From contig CANFQC010000019.1 of assembly GCA_947449035.1 (NCBI GenBank), positions 1 to 42,051 on the forward strand: DNA of 42,051 bases, in the 5' to 3' direction. How positions within the stretch are numbered: position 1 is the first letter of the stretch; each line of letters opens with the position of its first letter. Positions 1-9,687 of this stretch are shown here, piece by piece. Made by a program: the position numbers and the translations under genes. The stretch is from Actinomycetota bacterium (lineage in GTDB: Bacteria > Actinomycetota > Actinomycetes > S36-B12). The notes beneath the pieces are model-generated. The model was given only the letters and a program-made list of their open reading frames with translations, did no database searches and had not been told where the DNA came from.

Positions 1-16
1 CCGGGGCCCTGTCTTG

Positions 17-100
17 TGCGCGAGGGGGGAGTTGAACCCCCACACCCTTTCGAGTACACGGACCTGAACCGTGCGCGTCTGCCTATTCCGCCACTCGCGC
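17..100 (-). tRNA. tRNA-Leu (anticodon CAG)
   Basis: Read on the minus strand this folds as an 84-nt class II tRNA. The acceptor stem pairs GCGCGAG with CTCGCGC, the anticodon loop is TTCAGGT (anticodon CAG), there is a long variable arm, and the T loop is GGTTCAA-like. The discriminator is A and the 3' CCA is not encoded. A leucine tRNA next to fhaA is also the usual end of this gene neighbourhood in actinobacteria such as Mycobacterium (from memory). Confidence 0.95.
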
Positions 101-169
101 TTGCCTCTTGTCTCCAAGGCCCGTGAAGGCTACCACCTGGGGAATTGCCGCCGCCAATGGCGAACTGGC

Positions 170-847
170 TCAGGAAGCTCTCGACCTGCGGAACACCACG
201 GCCAGCACGATCAGCCCCACGGGCAGCCAGGTCGAGATCGAGTAGGAGACGAGGGAGATTAACCCGATGAGCAGGAAGAACCCGGAGTAGATCCAGGCCT
301 TTAGCTGGCCGTGACTATCGGGAGGATTGTTCTGATCCAGGAGGGCGGGCCGGCGGCGAGCATGCAAACCGATCAAGCCGCCCACCGCGCTAATGGCGGC
401 CAGAGTGCCCCAATAAAAGAGGCCGACCCCAGCCTGATCACTGACCACGTCAGCGTTGCCGAATACCAGCGAGACGCCATACATCGTGGTCGGCCACGGC
501 AGGATTGCGATGAGGAGTAGCCACACCAGGTTGAGCCAGAAGGTCGTCGAGTCGTAGCCGCGCATGTGATTGAGGATCCGGTTATGGGCCAGCCACATGA
601 CTCCCACGATGAGGAAGGTGAAGCAGAAGGAGCCGATCTGGCCACCATTCTCCGAAATGACCGTCCAAACGCCCTCGCTGTAGGAATTCCGGCGGATCCC
701 GACGATGGAAAGCACGTTGACCGTCATGGCGACCGCCACGATTGCATCGCTCATGTTGATCAACCGATCAAAGGCTCGCCCAGTGCTGATACCCGCTTTG
801 ACGTCGACCAGCTTCTGCTCGCGCTCGTTCAACGCCTCGGAGTCCAT
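170..847 (-). CDS. TMEM175/DUF1211-family membrane protein (putative K+ channel)
   Basis: A 225-aa membrane protein with about six hydrophobic segments. Residues 27-47 carry a SDAIVAVAMT stretch that matches the pore-lining signature of first helices in the TMEM175/DUF1211 family (usual form FSDxVxAIAxT). Family members are tetrameric cation channels with a preference for potassium. Length fits the single-repeat bacterial type. The gene is alone on its strand, between tRNA-Leu and the divergent fhaA operon. ATG start at 845-847. The family assignment rests on the motif and topology; the ion selectivity is inferred. Confidence 0.7.
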   Translation of the reverse strand: MDSEALNEREQKLVDVKAGISTGRAFDRLINMSDAIVAVAMTVNVLSIVGIRRNSYSEGVWTVISENGGQIGSFCFTFLIVGVMWLAHNRILNHMRGYDSTTFWLNLVWLLLIAILPWPTTMYGVSLVFGNADVVSDQAGVGLFYWGTLAAISAVGGLIGLHARRRPALLDQNNPPDSHGQLKAWIYSGFFLLIGLISLVSYSISTWLPVGLIVLAVVFRRSRAS

Positions 848-1019
848 GGTCGAGTTCTAGCAGTAGGAGCGAGTGGCAGCAATCACCGCCTGACCCGGCT
901 TTCGTGCGGTGCGGGACCGTGATGGCCGCGTATTCGCGGGTTAGCATCGAGGCTCAGGGGTTCACGCTTATATGGGTGCATCTCCCGCTGAATCGGATAC
1001 GTCATCACTCGGAGGCATG

Positions 1020-1709
1020 GTGGGCCTGCTGGAACGGTTCGAGGATTCCCTCGACCGCCTCGTGAACGGGGCCTTCGCGCGCGCATTCAAGGCCGAGGTG
1101 CAGCCTGTCGAGATCGCGTCTGCCCTACAGCGCGAGATCGATGACCGCGCCGCAGTGATCGATCGCGATCGCACCGTCATTCCGAACGTCTTCATCATCG
1201 AGCTCTCTGACCACGACTACAAGCGCCTGTCAGTGTTCAAGGATGCCCTGCAAGTTGAACTCGCCACGCTGGTCAGCGACTACGGACGCGAGCAGCGTTA
1301 CACCCTCCTCGGCCCGGTCTCTGTGACCCTCGGCGCTGACGATGAACTCGATACGGGCATCTTCCGCGTGCGTAGTGAGGCACGCGCCGAAATCAGCGCG
1401 ACAGTGAGCGGCTCCGCCGCTGAGGCTGCAGGCGACACGCATCCGCGACTCGTGATCGGCGGGGTTGCTTACCCGCTGGTGCGCGCAGTTACGCGCATCG
1501 GCCGCGGCAGCGACTCTGACATTCGCATCGACGATCCCGGTGCCTCGCGCAATCACTGCGAGATCGTGATGGGTGATCCGGTGGTCGTCCGTGATCTCAA
1601 GTCGACCAACGGAACAATGCTCAACGGCGAGCGCATCACCGAACTCGCACTCGTCGATGGCACCGCGATCTCCATTGGTTCGACAACGCTGGTCTACCGG
1701 AACGGCTGA
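1020..1709 (+). CDS. fhaA: FHA-domain protein FhaA (DUF3662 + FHA)
   Basis: The N-terminal about 115 residues are the DUF3662 domain (VNGAF, EVQPVEIA and RDRTVIPN stretches), followed by a linker and a C-terminal FHA domain (RIGRGSDSDIRI, SRNHCEI, STNGTMLNG). FHA domains bind phosphothreonine; FhaA family proteins recruit phosphorylated PknB substrates, including the MviN lipid II flippase, in mycobacteria. I chose the GTG at 1020 because it follows GGAGG (1011-1015) and gives MGLLERFED, matching the start of streptomycete homologues as I remember them. An in-frame ATG at 972 would add 16 residues. First gene of a five-gene plus-strand operon. Confidence 0.92.
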   Translation: MGLLERFEDSLDRLVNGAFARAFKAEVQPVEIASALQREIDDRAAVIDRDRTVIPNVFIIELSDHDYKRLSVFKDALQVELATLVSDYGREQRYTLLGPVSVTLGADDELDTGIFRVRSEARAEISATVSGSAAEAAGDTHPRLVIGGVAYPLVRAVTRIGRGSDSDIRIDDPGASRNHCEIVMGDPVVVRDLKSTNGTMLNGERITELALVDGTAISIGSTTLVYRNG

Positions 1710-1711
1710 TC

Positions 1712-2206
1712 GTGTCCGAGCTCGCGCTCACCCTCATTCGGCTGGGCTTCCTCGCCCTGCTGTGGGCATTCGTGCTGATCACAGTGTTCGTGCTGCGTCG
1801 CGACCTCAAGCAGCCTGCTGATGCACGTCCCATGGCCACGCAGTCATCACGCGGCAGCAAGGCACCCAAGGCTCCGCGTGCCGAGAAGGTCAAGGCTCCC
1901 AGGGCGTCGAAGGTGAAGGGCACCAAACTCGTCGTGACCGAAGGTCCGCTCGCCGGCACTGTCGTTCCCTTGGATGGCGCGCAGGTCACCATTGGTCGAG
2001 CACCTGATTCCACCATCGTCATCGACGACGACTACGCGTCAAGCCGCCATGCACGCGTGTATTCCTCAGAGGGCACGTGGGTGGTCGAGGATCTCGGCTC
2101 CACCAACGGAACCTGGATTGAGCGAACGCGCATCACGACGCCCACAGTTCTTCCGGTCGGCGCACCCCTTCGTGTCGGCCGAACGACCCTGCAACTGCAG
2201 AAGTAG
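1712..2206 (+). CDS. fhaB: FHA-domain membrane protein FhaB (FipA)
   Basis: A 164-aa protein starting at GTG two bases after the fhaA stop. Residues about 5-30 form one hydrophobic helix, a Lys/Ala/Pro-rich basic linker follows (about 38-70), and the C-terminal half is a complete FHA domain with TIGRAPDST, SSRHARVY and STNGTWIE motifs. In mycobacteria the homologue binds phosphorylated division proteins and is itself a kinase target. The operon position between fhaA and pstP is canonical. Confidence 0.92.
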   Translation: MSELALTLIRLGFLALLWAFVLITVFVLRRDLKQPADARPMATQSSRGSKAPKAPRAEKVKAPRASKVKGTKLVVTEGPLAGTVVPLDGAQVTIGRAPDSTIVIDDDYASSRHARVYSSEGTWVVEDLGSTNGTWIERTRITTPTVLPVGAPLRVGRTTLQLQK

Positions 2207-2211
2207 CTGCC

Positions 2212-3579
2212 ATGACCCTTCAGTTGCGTTACGCCGCGAAGAGCGATGTCGGCCTGGTGCGCCCCGGCAATGAGGATTCCGGTTACGCCGGACCGCGCCT
2301 TCTCATGGTTGCCGACGGCATGGGCGGTCACGCCGCCGGTGAGCTTGCATCAGCAACTGCAGTCGCGATTGTCGCTGACCTTGATGTTCATCCGCCGACA
2401 GATGCAGAAGTGCTCTCTGAATTGTCGACATCGATTGATGATGCAGGCGATTCGATCGGCGCGACCATCGAGAGTGATCCCGAACTTGCGGGAATGGGTA
2501 CGACCGTCACAGGCGTCTTCTGGCTCGACGGACGCCTCGCGATCGTCCACGTCGGTGACTCGCGCGCATACTTGCTGCGCGATGGCGAACTCCTTCAGCT
2601 CACCCACGATCACACCTATGTGCAGACTCTCGTTGATGCCGGGCGCATCACCGAAGATGAAGCCGCCGTGCATCCGCGTCGCTCACTACTCATGCGAGCA
2701 CTCGATGGCGTGAATCCGGTCGAAGCTGATCTCTCTATTCGGGAGGCCCGAGTCGGCGATCGCCTGATGCTCTGCACTGACGGACTATCCGGCGTGATGA
2801 GCGCCTATGAGATCCAGGCACGGCTAACCGACGGTGATCCCACCGGCGCTGTCACTCGCCTTGTCGATTTCGCGCTCGAGCGCGGAGCACCTGACAACGT
2901 GACAGTCGTGGTGGCCGATGTCATCGATGTACCTGCGTCTGACGTACCTGTTGAGATCACCGCTGCCGATCGCGTTGTCGTCGGAGCGGCCGGAGAGCCA
3001 CGCGTGCGATTCCGGTTGCCGCACGTGCGATTCCCCGATGATGCGCAGCCTGACCCCGACCGCCCCGATGCACCCTTGCCTGTCGACGGGGGGCCGCCCA
3101 CCGCAGAGCAGCCACTCATCGACTCCGAGCTGATCGTCCCTGCGGCTGAGACGGCGCGGCGCACCGCTGCACGCGATGCAGTCGAAACCGCGATCGCTCG
3201 CCGGCGTCGCCGGCGTCGAATACTCGTGTGGTCGATCGTCGGGGTGCTGATTCTCGCGATCGCGGGCGCACTTATCGCGACGCGCGCCTGGATCAGCACG
3301 CAGTGGTACGTCGCCGTCAATGGCAGTGCGGGCACCGGCACCATCGCGATTTACAACGGCGTGCCGGGCTCGCTCCTGGGAATCCAGCTGTCATCGCTAG
3401 ATACGTCCTCGACTGTCACGGTCGGCGAGCTCCCGCTGTTCGACCAAGAACTCGTGAGCAAGGGGATCCCGGCAGCGAGCCTTGATGACGCCCAGCGCAT
3501 CGTGACGGAGCTGGCCATGCGAGCCACGGCCTGCAAGGCGGTCTTCCCGCCCGCGGGCTGCCCGGGAGCCACCACGTGA
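2212..3579 (+). CDS. pstP: PP2C-family Ser/Thr protein phosphatase PstP
   Basis: A 455-aa protein. The N-terminal about 240 residues are a PP2C domain with metal-binding aspartates in GNEDSG (about 20-24) and VADGMGGH (33-40), HVGDSRAY and CTDGLSG, and GAPDNVTVVV near the end. A 90-residue Pro/Asp-rich linker, an Arg-rich stop-transfer stretch and one transmembrane helix (about 338-358) follow, then a roughly 95-residue external domain with two cysteines near the C-terminus. PstP is the partner phosphatase of the PASTA kinase encoded at 7936. It overlaps rodA by 4 nt, implying translational coupling. Confidence 0.95.
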   Translation: MTLQLRYAAKSDVGLVRPGNEDSGYAGPRLLMVADGMGGHAAGELASATAVAIVADLDVHPPTDAEVLSELSTSIDDAGDSIGATIESDPELAGMGTTVTGVFWLDGRLAIVHVGDSRAYLLRDGELLQLTHDHTYVQTLVDAGRITEDEAAVHPRRSLLMRALDGVNPVEADLSIREARVGDRLMLCTDGLSGVMSAYEIQARLTDGDPTGAVTRLVDFALERGAPDNVTVVVADVIDVPASDVPVEITAADRVVVGAAGEPRVRFRLPHVRFPDDAQPDPDRPDAPLPVDGGPPTAEQPLIDSELIVPAAETARRTAARDAVETAIARRRRRRRILVWSIVGVLILAIAGALIATRAWISTQWYVAVNGSAGTGTIAIYNGVPGSLLGIQLSSLDTSSTVTVGELPLFDQELVSKGIPAASLDDAQRIVTELAMRATACKAVFPPAGCPGATT

Positions 3580-4964
3580 GCATCCCTGCCGTCAGGCAGC
3601 CCACGCGTCGCGGTGTCGAGCTCGTCCTTCTCGTCTTCGCCTGGCTGATTGGCGTCCTCGGCGTACTGCAGGTCGGCTGGGCCACCGGCGAGGGCACGAC
3701 GACTCGACTCTGGATCACCATCGGCGTTGTCGGTGCACTCGCACTCGCGATGCACATCACGGTGCGGTTCACCGCGCCGTATGCCGACCCGATCATGCTC
3801 CCGGTCACCACGTTGCTCACGATCCTCGGTCTGGTGATGATCTATCGCATTGACGTGTCAGCTGCGCAGCGTGCGGTGCGAAACGATGCTCCACTTCCTA
3901 CGCCGGATGTGTACGCGCAGCTCACGTGGTTCGCGATCGCGGTTGTGCTATTCATCGCCGTACTGGTGATCGTGCGTGATCACCGTCGCCTGCAGCGCTA
4001 CACCTACACCTTTGGCCTGATCGGCATCATCTTGCTAGTGCTGCCGCTCGCACCGGTCGTGGGAACCACGGTCAACGGGGCAACCTTGTGGGTGCGCATG
4101 TTCGGGCTCTCCTTCCAGCCCGGCGAACTCGCAAAGATCCTGCTGACGATCTTCTTCGCGGGCTACCTTGTCGTGAAGCGTGACTCCTTGGCGCTGGTGC
4201 GCACGAAGTTCCTGGGCCTGGGTTTCCCGCGCCCGAAGGATCTCGGTCCGCTGCTCATCGCCTGGTTGATCTCGCTCGCCGTCCTCGTGTTCGAAAACGA
4301 TCTCGGCACCTCGATGCTCTTCTTCGGTCTGTTCGTATCGATGCTCTACATCGCCACCCAGCGACGTTCCTGGCTCGTGCTCGGTGGCGGCTTGTTCGTG
4401 ATCGGCGCCGTGCTCGCCTACATGTTCTTCGGCCATGTGCGCCTGCGAGTCGAGATCTGGCTCGACCCCTGGACCTATGCGCAGGACTCGGGCTACCAGA
4501 TCGTGCAGAGCCTCTTTGGGTTTGCCAATGGTGGCCTCCTTGGCGCAGGCCTGGGTCAGGGATTCCCGAACCTGGTGCCGTTCGCCAATACTGACTTCAT
4601 CGTCGCGGCGCTAGGCGAAGAGATCGGTCTTACCGGTTTGATCGCAATGCTTCTGATGTACGGGATCCTGATCGAGCGGGGCCTGCGCACTGCGATCTCG
4701 GTACGCGACTCCTTCGGCAAGCTGCTGGCCGCCGGTCTGTCGATCACCCTTGCCCTGCAGGTATTCGTGATCATCGGCGGAGTCACCAAGCTGATTCCGC
4801 TCACCGGCCTGACCACGCCGTTCCTCTCGTATGGCGGATCCTCGTTGATCGCGAACTTCATCATCATCGGCCTGCTCCTTCGCATCAGCGATCGTGCACG
4901 ACGCCCCGATGTCACGGCTCCCGCCGTCGATGAAGCACTTACCCAGGTGGTGAGACGACCGTGA
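3576..4964 (+). CDS. rodA: FtsW/RodA/SpoVE-family peptidoglycan glycosyltransferase RodA
   Basis: A 462-aa polytopic membrane protein with about ten or more helices. SEDS-family landmarks are visible: NGATLWVRM, FQPGELAKI, ENDLGTSMLFFG, GYQIVQSLFGFANGG and LTGLTTPFLSYGGSS. SEDS proteins polymerise lipid II into glycan strands together with a class B PBP; the partner is pbpA directly downstream. GTG start at 3576 within the pstP stop context (GTGA overlap), and the 3' end overlaps pbpA by 4 nt. It could be called FtsW by homology, but the pstP-rodA-pbpA context supports RodA. Confidence 0.94.
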   Translation: MSIPAVRQPTRRGVELVLLVFAWLIGVLGVLQVGWATGEGTTTRLWITIGVVGALALAMHITVRFTAPYADPIMLPVTTLLTILGLVMIYRIDVSAAQRAVRNDAPLPTPDVYAQLTWFAIAVVLFIAVLVIVRDHRRLQRYTYTFGLIGIILLVLPLAPVVGTTVNGATLWVRMFGLSFQPGELAKILLTIFFAGYLVVKRDSLALVRTKFLGLGFPRPKDLGPLLIAWLISLAVLVFENDLGTSMLFFGLFVSMLYIATQRRSWLVLGGGLFVIGAVLAYMFFGHVRLRVEIWLDPWTYAQDSGYQIVQSLFGFANGGLLGAGLGQGFPNLVPFANTDFIVAALGEEIGLTGLIAMLLMYGILIERGLRTAISVRDSFGKLLAAGLSITLALQVFVIIGGVTKLIPLTGLTTPFLSYGGSSLIANFIIIGLLLRISDRARRPDVTAPAVDEALTQVVRRP

Positions 4965-6403
4965 ATCGGCCGATTCGCCGCATCGGTCTTGTACTTGCCA
5001 TCTTGATGGTTGCCTTGATCGTCAATCTCACGATCATCCAGGTCTTCATGGCTCGCGACTATCGCGATCGCCCGGGCAATCAGCGCAATCTTCTTGCCGA
5101 GTACGACCGTGAGCGCGGGCCAATTCTGGTCGGCAATGAGCCGGCTGCGCGTTCCGTCGAGACCGGAAACACGCTCAGGTATCAGCGCGAGTACAGCGAC
5201 GGGCCGCTGTTCGCCCCCGTCACGGGCTTCTATTCGCTGGTGTACGGAGCCACGGGCCTCGAGCGCACCGAGAACAACATCCTTACCGGCAAGAGCGATC
5301 TGTTCTTCGTCGATCGGATCCAGCAGTTGTTCGCCGGTAGGCGGCGCACCGGTGGCGCAGTCACCACGACTATTAACTCCGCGGCACAGGAAGCAGCCTT
5401 CAAGGGACTCGGCAGCAAGGTTGGCGCTGTCGTGGCTATCGAGCCGGCGACCGGCCGCATTCTTGCTTCGGTGCAGTCACCGTCCTTCGATCCGAACAGA
5501 CTCACCAACCATGATCCGGCTTCCATTCGCGAGTACTACAACGCCCTTCGCGATGACCCCACCAAGCCGCTGCTCAATCGTCCGATCGTGGCTCTGAATC
5601 CGCCCGGTTCGACGTTCAAGCTCGTGACGACAGCGGCGGCACTGGCCTCGGGCCAGTACACGCCTGACTCAATCCTGCCTGGCCCACGCGCGTACACGCT
5701 TCCGAACACCACGACCAAGCTCCACAACTGGAATGACAAGGCTTGTGGAACCAACGGCCAGGTCACGTTGCGCGATGCTCTTGCACTCTCGTGCAACACC
5801 GCCTTCGCCTGGCTTGGTGTGCAACTGGGCGATGACGCCCTGCGCGCCCAGGCCGAAAAGATGGGCTTCGACACGGCCTTCGATATTCCACTGCGATCTG
5901 CACGCTCGATGTATCCGGAGAACCCCGATGTTCCCCAGACCGCCCTGTCTGCCATCGGTCAGTTCGATGTTCGCGCCACCGCAATGCAGATGGCCATGGT
6001 GGGCGCGGCGATCGGTAATGGCGGAGTGACTATGAAGCCGTATCTCGTGCAGGAGGTTCGCGGCCAGGATCTCGCAATCCTGAAGACCACTCAGCCAGAA
6101 GTCTTCGCCACCGCGATGACGGCTGCCGATGCCGCAACTGAGACCGAGATGATGGTCAATGTCGTCGATAACGGCACCGGTTCGAATGCGCGAATCCCTG
6201 GAGTACGGGTGGCAGGCAAGACGGGCACCGCTCAAACGGGCAACGACCGCCCGTCAGTGGCCTGGTTCGTCTCTTTCGCTCCGGCCAAGAACCCGAAGGT
6301 GGCCGTGGCTGTGATGATCGAGGATGCCGGCACCGCGGAGATCAGTGGTAACGCCCTTGCGGCACCCATTGCCAAGAGCGTGATGAAGGCCGTGCTGCGC
6401 TAG
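4961..6403 (+). CDS. pbpA: Class B penicillin-binding protein PbpA (transpeptidase)
   Basis: A 480-aa protein with an N-terminal signal anchor (about 8-29), a non-catalytic PBP dimer-like region, and a transpeptidase domain from about 150. The three active-site motifs are present: S217-TFK220, S277-CN279 and K420-TG422. It cross-links peptidoglycan outside the membrane, as partner of RodA. GTG start at 4961 overlapping rodA by 4 nt. The TAG stop at 6401-6403 converges with the frameshift-corrected stop of the adenosine deaminase gene on the other strand. Confidence 0.95.
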   Translation: MNRPIRRIGLVLAILMVALIVNLTIIQVFMARDYRDRPGNQRNLLAEYDRERGPILVGNEPAARSVETGNTLRYQREYSDGPLFAPVTGFYSLVYGATGLERTENNILTGKSDLFFVDRIQQLFAGRRRTGGAVTTTINSAAQEAAFKGLGSKVGAVVAIEPATGRILASVQSPSFDPNRLTNHDPASIREYYNALRDDPTKPLLNRPIVALNPPGSTFKLVTTAAALASGQYTPDSILPGPRAYTLPNTTTKLHNWNDKACGTNGQVTLRDALALSCNTAFAWLGVQLGDDALRAQAEKMGFDTAFDIPLRSARSMYPENPDVPQTALSAIGQFDVRATAMQMAMVGAAIGNGGVTMKPYLVQEVRGQDLAILKTTQPEVFATAMTAADAATETEMMVNVVDNGTGSNARIPGVRVAGKTGTAQTGNDRPSVAWFVSFAPAKNPKVAVAVMIEDAGTAEISGNALAAPIAKSVMKAVLR

Positions 6404-7852
6404 ATCGCGTATTTTGACTCGAATTTGGCAAACGCTTGATCGAGTCGCTTTTTCAGCGCCCCCCTTGCGTGCATTCGAGACGAACGAGTGCGCAATTCCG
6501 TCATACGACATCTTCTTGAGATCGGCGTAAGACAGGTGGAACCACCGCCGCGCTTTCATGTACTGCGCTGAGAGATCCGTGCGTTCAACTCCGGGGTCAT
6601 CGGTAGACAGCGATACCGGCACACCATTAGCGCGATACACAGGAAGCTGACTCTGCATGCCCTTAATTCCGAGGATCTGCTCATTCGAGGTGAGGGATAC
6701 CTCGACGAGAACTCCGCGCTTGCGCATCTCGCTCATCAGCTGCTTCGCATTTCGCTCGGTGCGAATGCCGACACCATGGCCGATTCGTTCAGCGCCCGCG
6801 ACCTCCACCGCTTGGCGAATATGCGAGGCGAGTGCTGCAGGAGGAACCAGACCGGGCACGAGTTCACCCGCGTGCAAGGTCACGTGAACTCCCGGGAACT
6901 GGGATCTCATGAACCGGACCATCTGCATGTGCAGCGAGTAGTCGTTGAGTGCATTCAGACCATCTTCAGGTGCCACGAGATCTACTGCCACCACGCGTGA
7001 ATCCCGCGCGGCGATGGAGAAATCTAGAGCCAACTGGGCAAACACTTTGTCTGGGGTTGCATTGCGGTTGACCTGAGCGATGAGGCCAAGATCAACCCCG
7101 CACCCGGGCTGCTGCGCAACTGAGCCGCACCCGAGTGCAGCTTCCTTGGCAGCAAGAATCTCAGATGTACTGGATATCGCCGTGGTCGCCAGGGAGTCAA
7201 GACCTGCCCTCTGAAGAACGGCGAGTGCCTCAGGGAATCGCGCCGGGTCTCGTACCACTGATGGCGCCTGGCTGTTGATCGCGACCGTCAACGTCGGAAA
7301 GCCACTCACCCACGGGGTGAACTTGGTCTCCAGTCGAACAACTGAATCAGTAGCTGCCTGATTGAGTACCTCGGCAAGCGCCTGGCCGCTTCGATTGACC
7401 GGGTCAAGGATCGTGGAGAACTTGCCGAACGTGTTGAAGAACTGATCGTGACCGCTCTGAGTAAGGCTAGGGATGAAGAGGCGCATGGACCACGCGGCTA
7501 TGACTTGCGATTGCAGGGACGGGTTGGACAGGACACTCGCCGCACTGATCTGATCAGAGGTGCACGGGCCAGCACTGGCCACAAATGTCACTTGGGTGAG
7601 GCAGAGACCATCTTGTGCCGCCCAGGTAAGCAAAGACTCGGCCCAGACTGCACCCGACAGGTGCTGGTGGAGATCAGCGCCCTTAGGGAATTCAGTGAAG
7701 AACTCTCGGTAGGCAATCGGATCATTGGCAATCGCCGACATCACCGCATCCATGCGGGTGTTGGTTGAGGCAGGCTGCGCAACTGCCGGAAAGGACGGCG
7801 TAGCGAGCACGATGGAAGCGGCAAGAACGGCCGACAGGGTCCGAATACGCAT
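6400..7852 (-). CDS. Secreted adenosine deaminase-family protein, frameshifted near the 3' end
   Basis: An N-terminal signal peptide (residues 1-25, ending AVAQP) precedes a metal-dependent adenosine deaminase fold: KGADLHQHLSG (zinc His62 and His64), VTLHAGE, IGHGVGI, EVSLTSNE and SLSTDDPGV. Expected reaction: adenosine to inosine plus ammonia outside the membrane. As read, the frame runs past a run of six C (6459-6464) to a stop at 6254, adding a tail antisense to pbpA. Dropping one base gives an ARKGALKKRLDQAF-type ending with stop at 6400-6402, a normal ADA C-terminus of about 483 aa. I give the corrected extent. It is a single gene inserted against the flow between pbpA and pknB. Confidence 0.85.
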
Positions 7853-7935
7853 GAGTTCCGCCTCGACGTAGGGAGCCTCGGAAGTCTACGCCCCGATATC
7901 CGAGCCATCGGCGTGCCTGGTGAGAGGATGTCAAC

Positions 7936-9672
7936 ATGTCTGACGCGCGAATGCTGGGCGATCGCTACGAAATCGGCGAGGTCATCGGCCGCGGTGGAAT
8001 GGCCGAGGTCCATGAAGGACGTGACCTGCGACTGGGTCGCCGCGTTGCCGTCAAGATCCTGCGTCCCGATCTTGCCCGAGACCCCTCATTCCAGGCTCGC
8101 TTCCGTCGCGAGGCCCAGTCAGCTGCTGCGCTGAATCACCCGAACATCGTTGCCGTCTATGACACCGGCGAGGACATCCTTGCTGGTGAAGGCGCTGACG
8201 CGATCGTCGTGCCCTACATCGTCATGGAGTACGTCGACGGCATGACCTTGCGCCAGTTGCTCGCGAGCGGTCGACGTCTTCTGCCTGAGCGCGCCCTGGA
8301 GATCACCGGGGGAGTGCTCTCAGCCCTCGATTACGCACATCGGCACGGCATCGTGCATCGCGACATCAAGCCGGCGAACGTCATGCTGACTCGTACGGGC
8401 GACGTCAAGGTGATGGATTTCGGAATTGCACGTGCACTGAACGATGTCGGCAACACGATGACTGCGACCTCTGCGGTGATGGGCACGGCCCAGTACCTCT
8501 CGCCCGAGCAGGCACGCGGTGAGGTTGTTGACGCACGCTCTGACCTCTACTCAGCAGGTGTGCTGCTTTACGAACTTCTCACCGGTCGGCCGCCGTTCAC
8601 CGGCGACTCACCTGTCTCAATCGCTTACCAGCACGTGAGTGAAATGCCGACGCCTCCTTCGCAGGTTGACGGAGGAGTAAGCCCCGAGATCGACACCGTC
8701 GTCATGCACTCATTGTCGAAGCGTGCAGATGATCGCTACCAGACTGCTGCCGAGTTCCGTATCGACGTCGAGCGTGCCGTGGCCGGCTCTCCGGTGACCG
8801 CCGCTGTGCCGATGGTGGTCGGCGAGCACACGCAGCAGATGCCCGCGGTTGCCGCGGCTGGTCTGGACTATCGCGATGATTACCGTCGTCCGGCGCGCAA
8901 GCCGCGTCGTGCTGGCTTCTGGATCATCTCGATCGTCGCCATCATCTTGGCCATCGTGGGTGCTGTGCTCATCGGTCGATTCGTGCTGGGCAGTTCGAAT
9001 CTCTCACGCGTGGCAGTACCCAATCTCGATGGGCTCACAATCGAACAGGCGACATCCACCCTTGCTGATGCTCATCTTCAGCTCGGAGCCCAGACCCCTG
9101 AGCTCTCCGATCGTCCGGATGGCACCGTCATCGCGCAGCAACCAGCGGCCGGTGAACAACTCGAGCAGAACCAGTCGGTCAACGTCACGGTAAGCAGCGG
9201 CAAGGAGCAGGCAACTGTTCCTCAACTCGTCGCACTCACTTCACCAGAGGCTGCGCGCATTGCATTGAGTGACGCAGGGCTAAAACTCGGCATCGTCTCG
9301 CAGAAGGCATCCGATCAGCCTTCGGGTTACGTCCTCGAGCAGTCGCCTGCTGAAGGAACCCAGGTCGATGCAGGAACGATGATCAACATCACCGTCTCGT
9401 CAGGCCTGGTGCAGGTACCGAGCGTGACCGGCCTCAGCGAGGCGCAGGCACGCAGTGACCTGGCTCAAGCTGGGTTTGAAGCACAGGTCGTTGAACAAAA
9501 CGATTCCTCGGTACCCGAAGGAACTGTGCTCGCGCAATCGCCGAAGGCCGGAAGTAATCTCTCGCGCGGATCGACTGTGACGATCACCGTGGCCATCGCG
9601 ATTCCGGAGCCGCAGCCCGAACCGAGCGTTGGCCCGACCGATGCAACTCCGGCGCCTGTCGCAATTCCGTAA
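7936..9672 (+). CDS. pknB: PASTA-domain Ser/Thr protein kinase PknB
   Basis: A 578-aa kinase. Catalytic domain 1-275: glycine loop GRGGMAEV (18-25), Lys40, HRD (141-143), DFG (161-163), a Thr-rich activation loop (174-180) and SPEQARG. A juxtamembrane linker with an Arg/Lys-rich patch (318-325) leads to one transmembrane helix (about 327-350) and three extracellular PASTA repeats (about 359-424, 428-491, 493-557), then a Pro-rich tail. PASTA repeats sense muropeptides or lipid II. The usual mycobacterial count is four PASTA repeats, so this is a three-repeat version. ATG start at 7936. In the canonical operon pknA and pbpA abut it; here pknA is missing and the ada-like gene intervenes. Confidence 0.95.
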   Translation: MSDARMLGDRYEIGEVIGRGGMAEVHEGRDLRLGRRVAVKILRPDLARDPSFQARFRREAQSAAALNHPNIVAVYDTGEDILAGEGADAIVVPYIVMEYVDGMTLRQLLASGRRLLPERALEITGGVLSALDYAHRHGIVHRDIKPANVMLTRTGDVKVMDFGIARALNDVGNTMTATSAVMGTAQYLSPEQARGEVVDARSDLYSAGVLLYELLTGRPPFTGDSPVSIAYQHVSEMPTPPSQVDGGVSPEIDTVVMHSLSKRADDRYQTAAEFRIDVERAVAGSPVTAAVPMVVGEHTQQMPAVAAAGLDYRDDYRRPARKPRRAGFWIISIVAIILAIVGAVLIGRFVLGSSNLSRVAVPNLDGLTIEQATSTLADAHLQLGAQTPELSDRPDGTVIAQQPAAGEQLEQNQSVNVTVSSGKEQATVPQLVALTSPEAARIALSDAGLKLGIVSQKASDQPSGYVLEQSPAEGTQVDAGTMINITVSSGLVQVPSVTGLSEAQARSDLAQAGFEAQVVEQNDSSVPEGTVLAQSPKAGSNLSRGSTVTITVAIAIPEPQPEPSVGPTDATPAPVAIP

Positions 9673-9687
9673 ATCTGGGGAGGGTCG

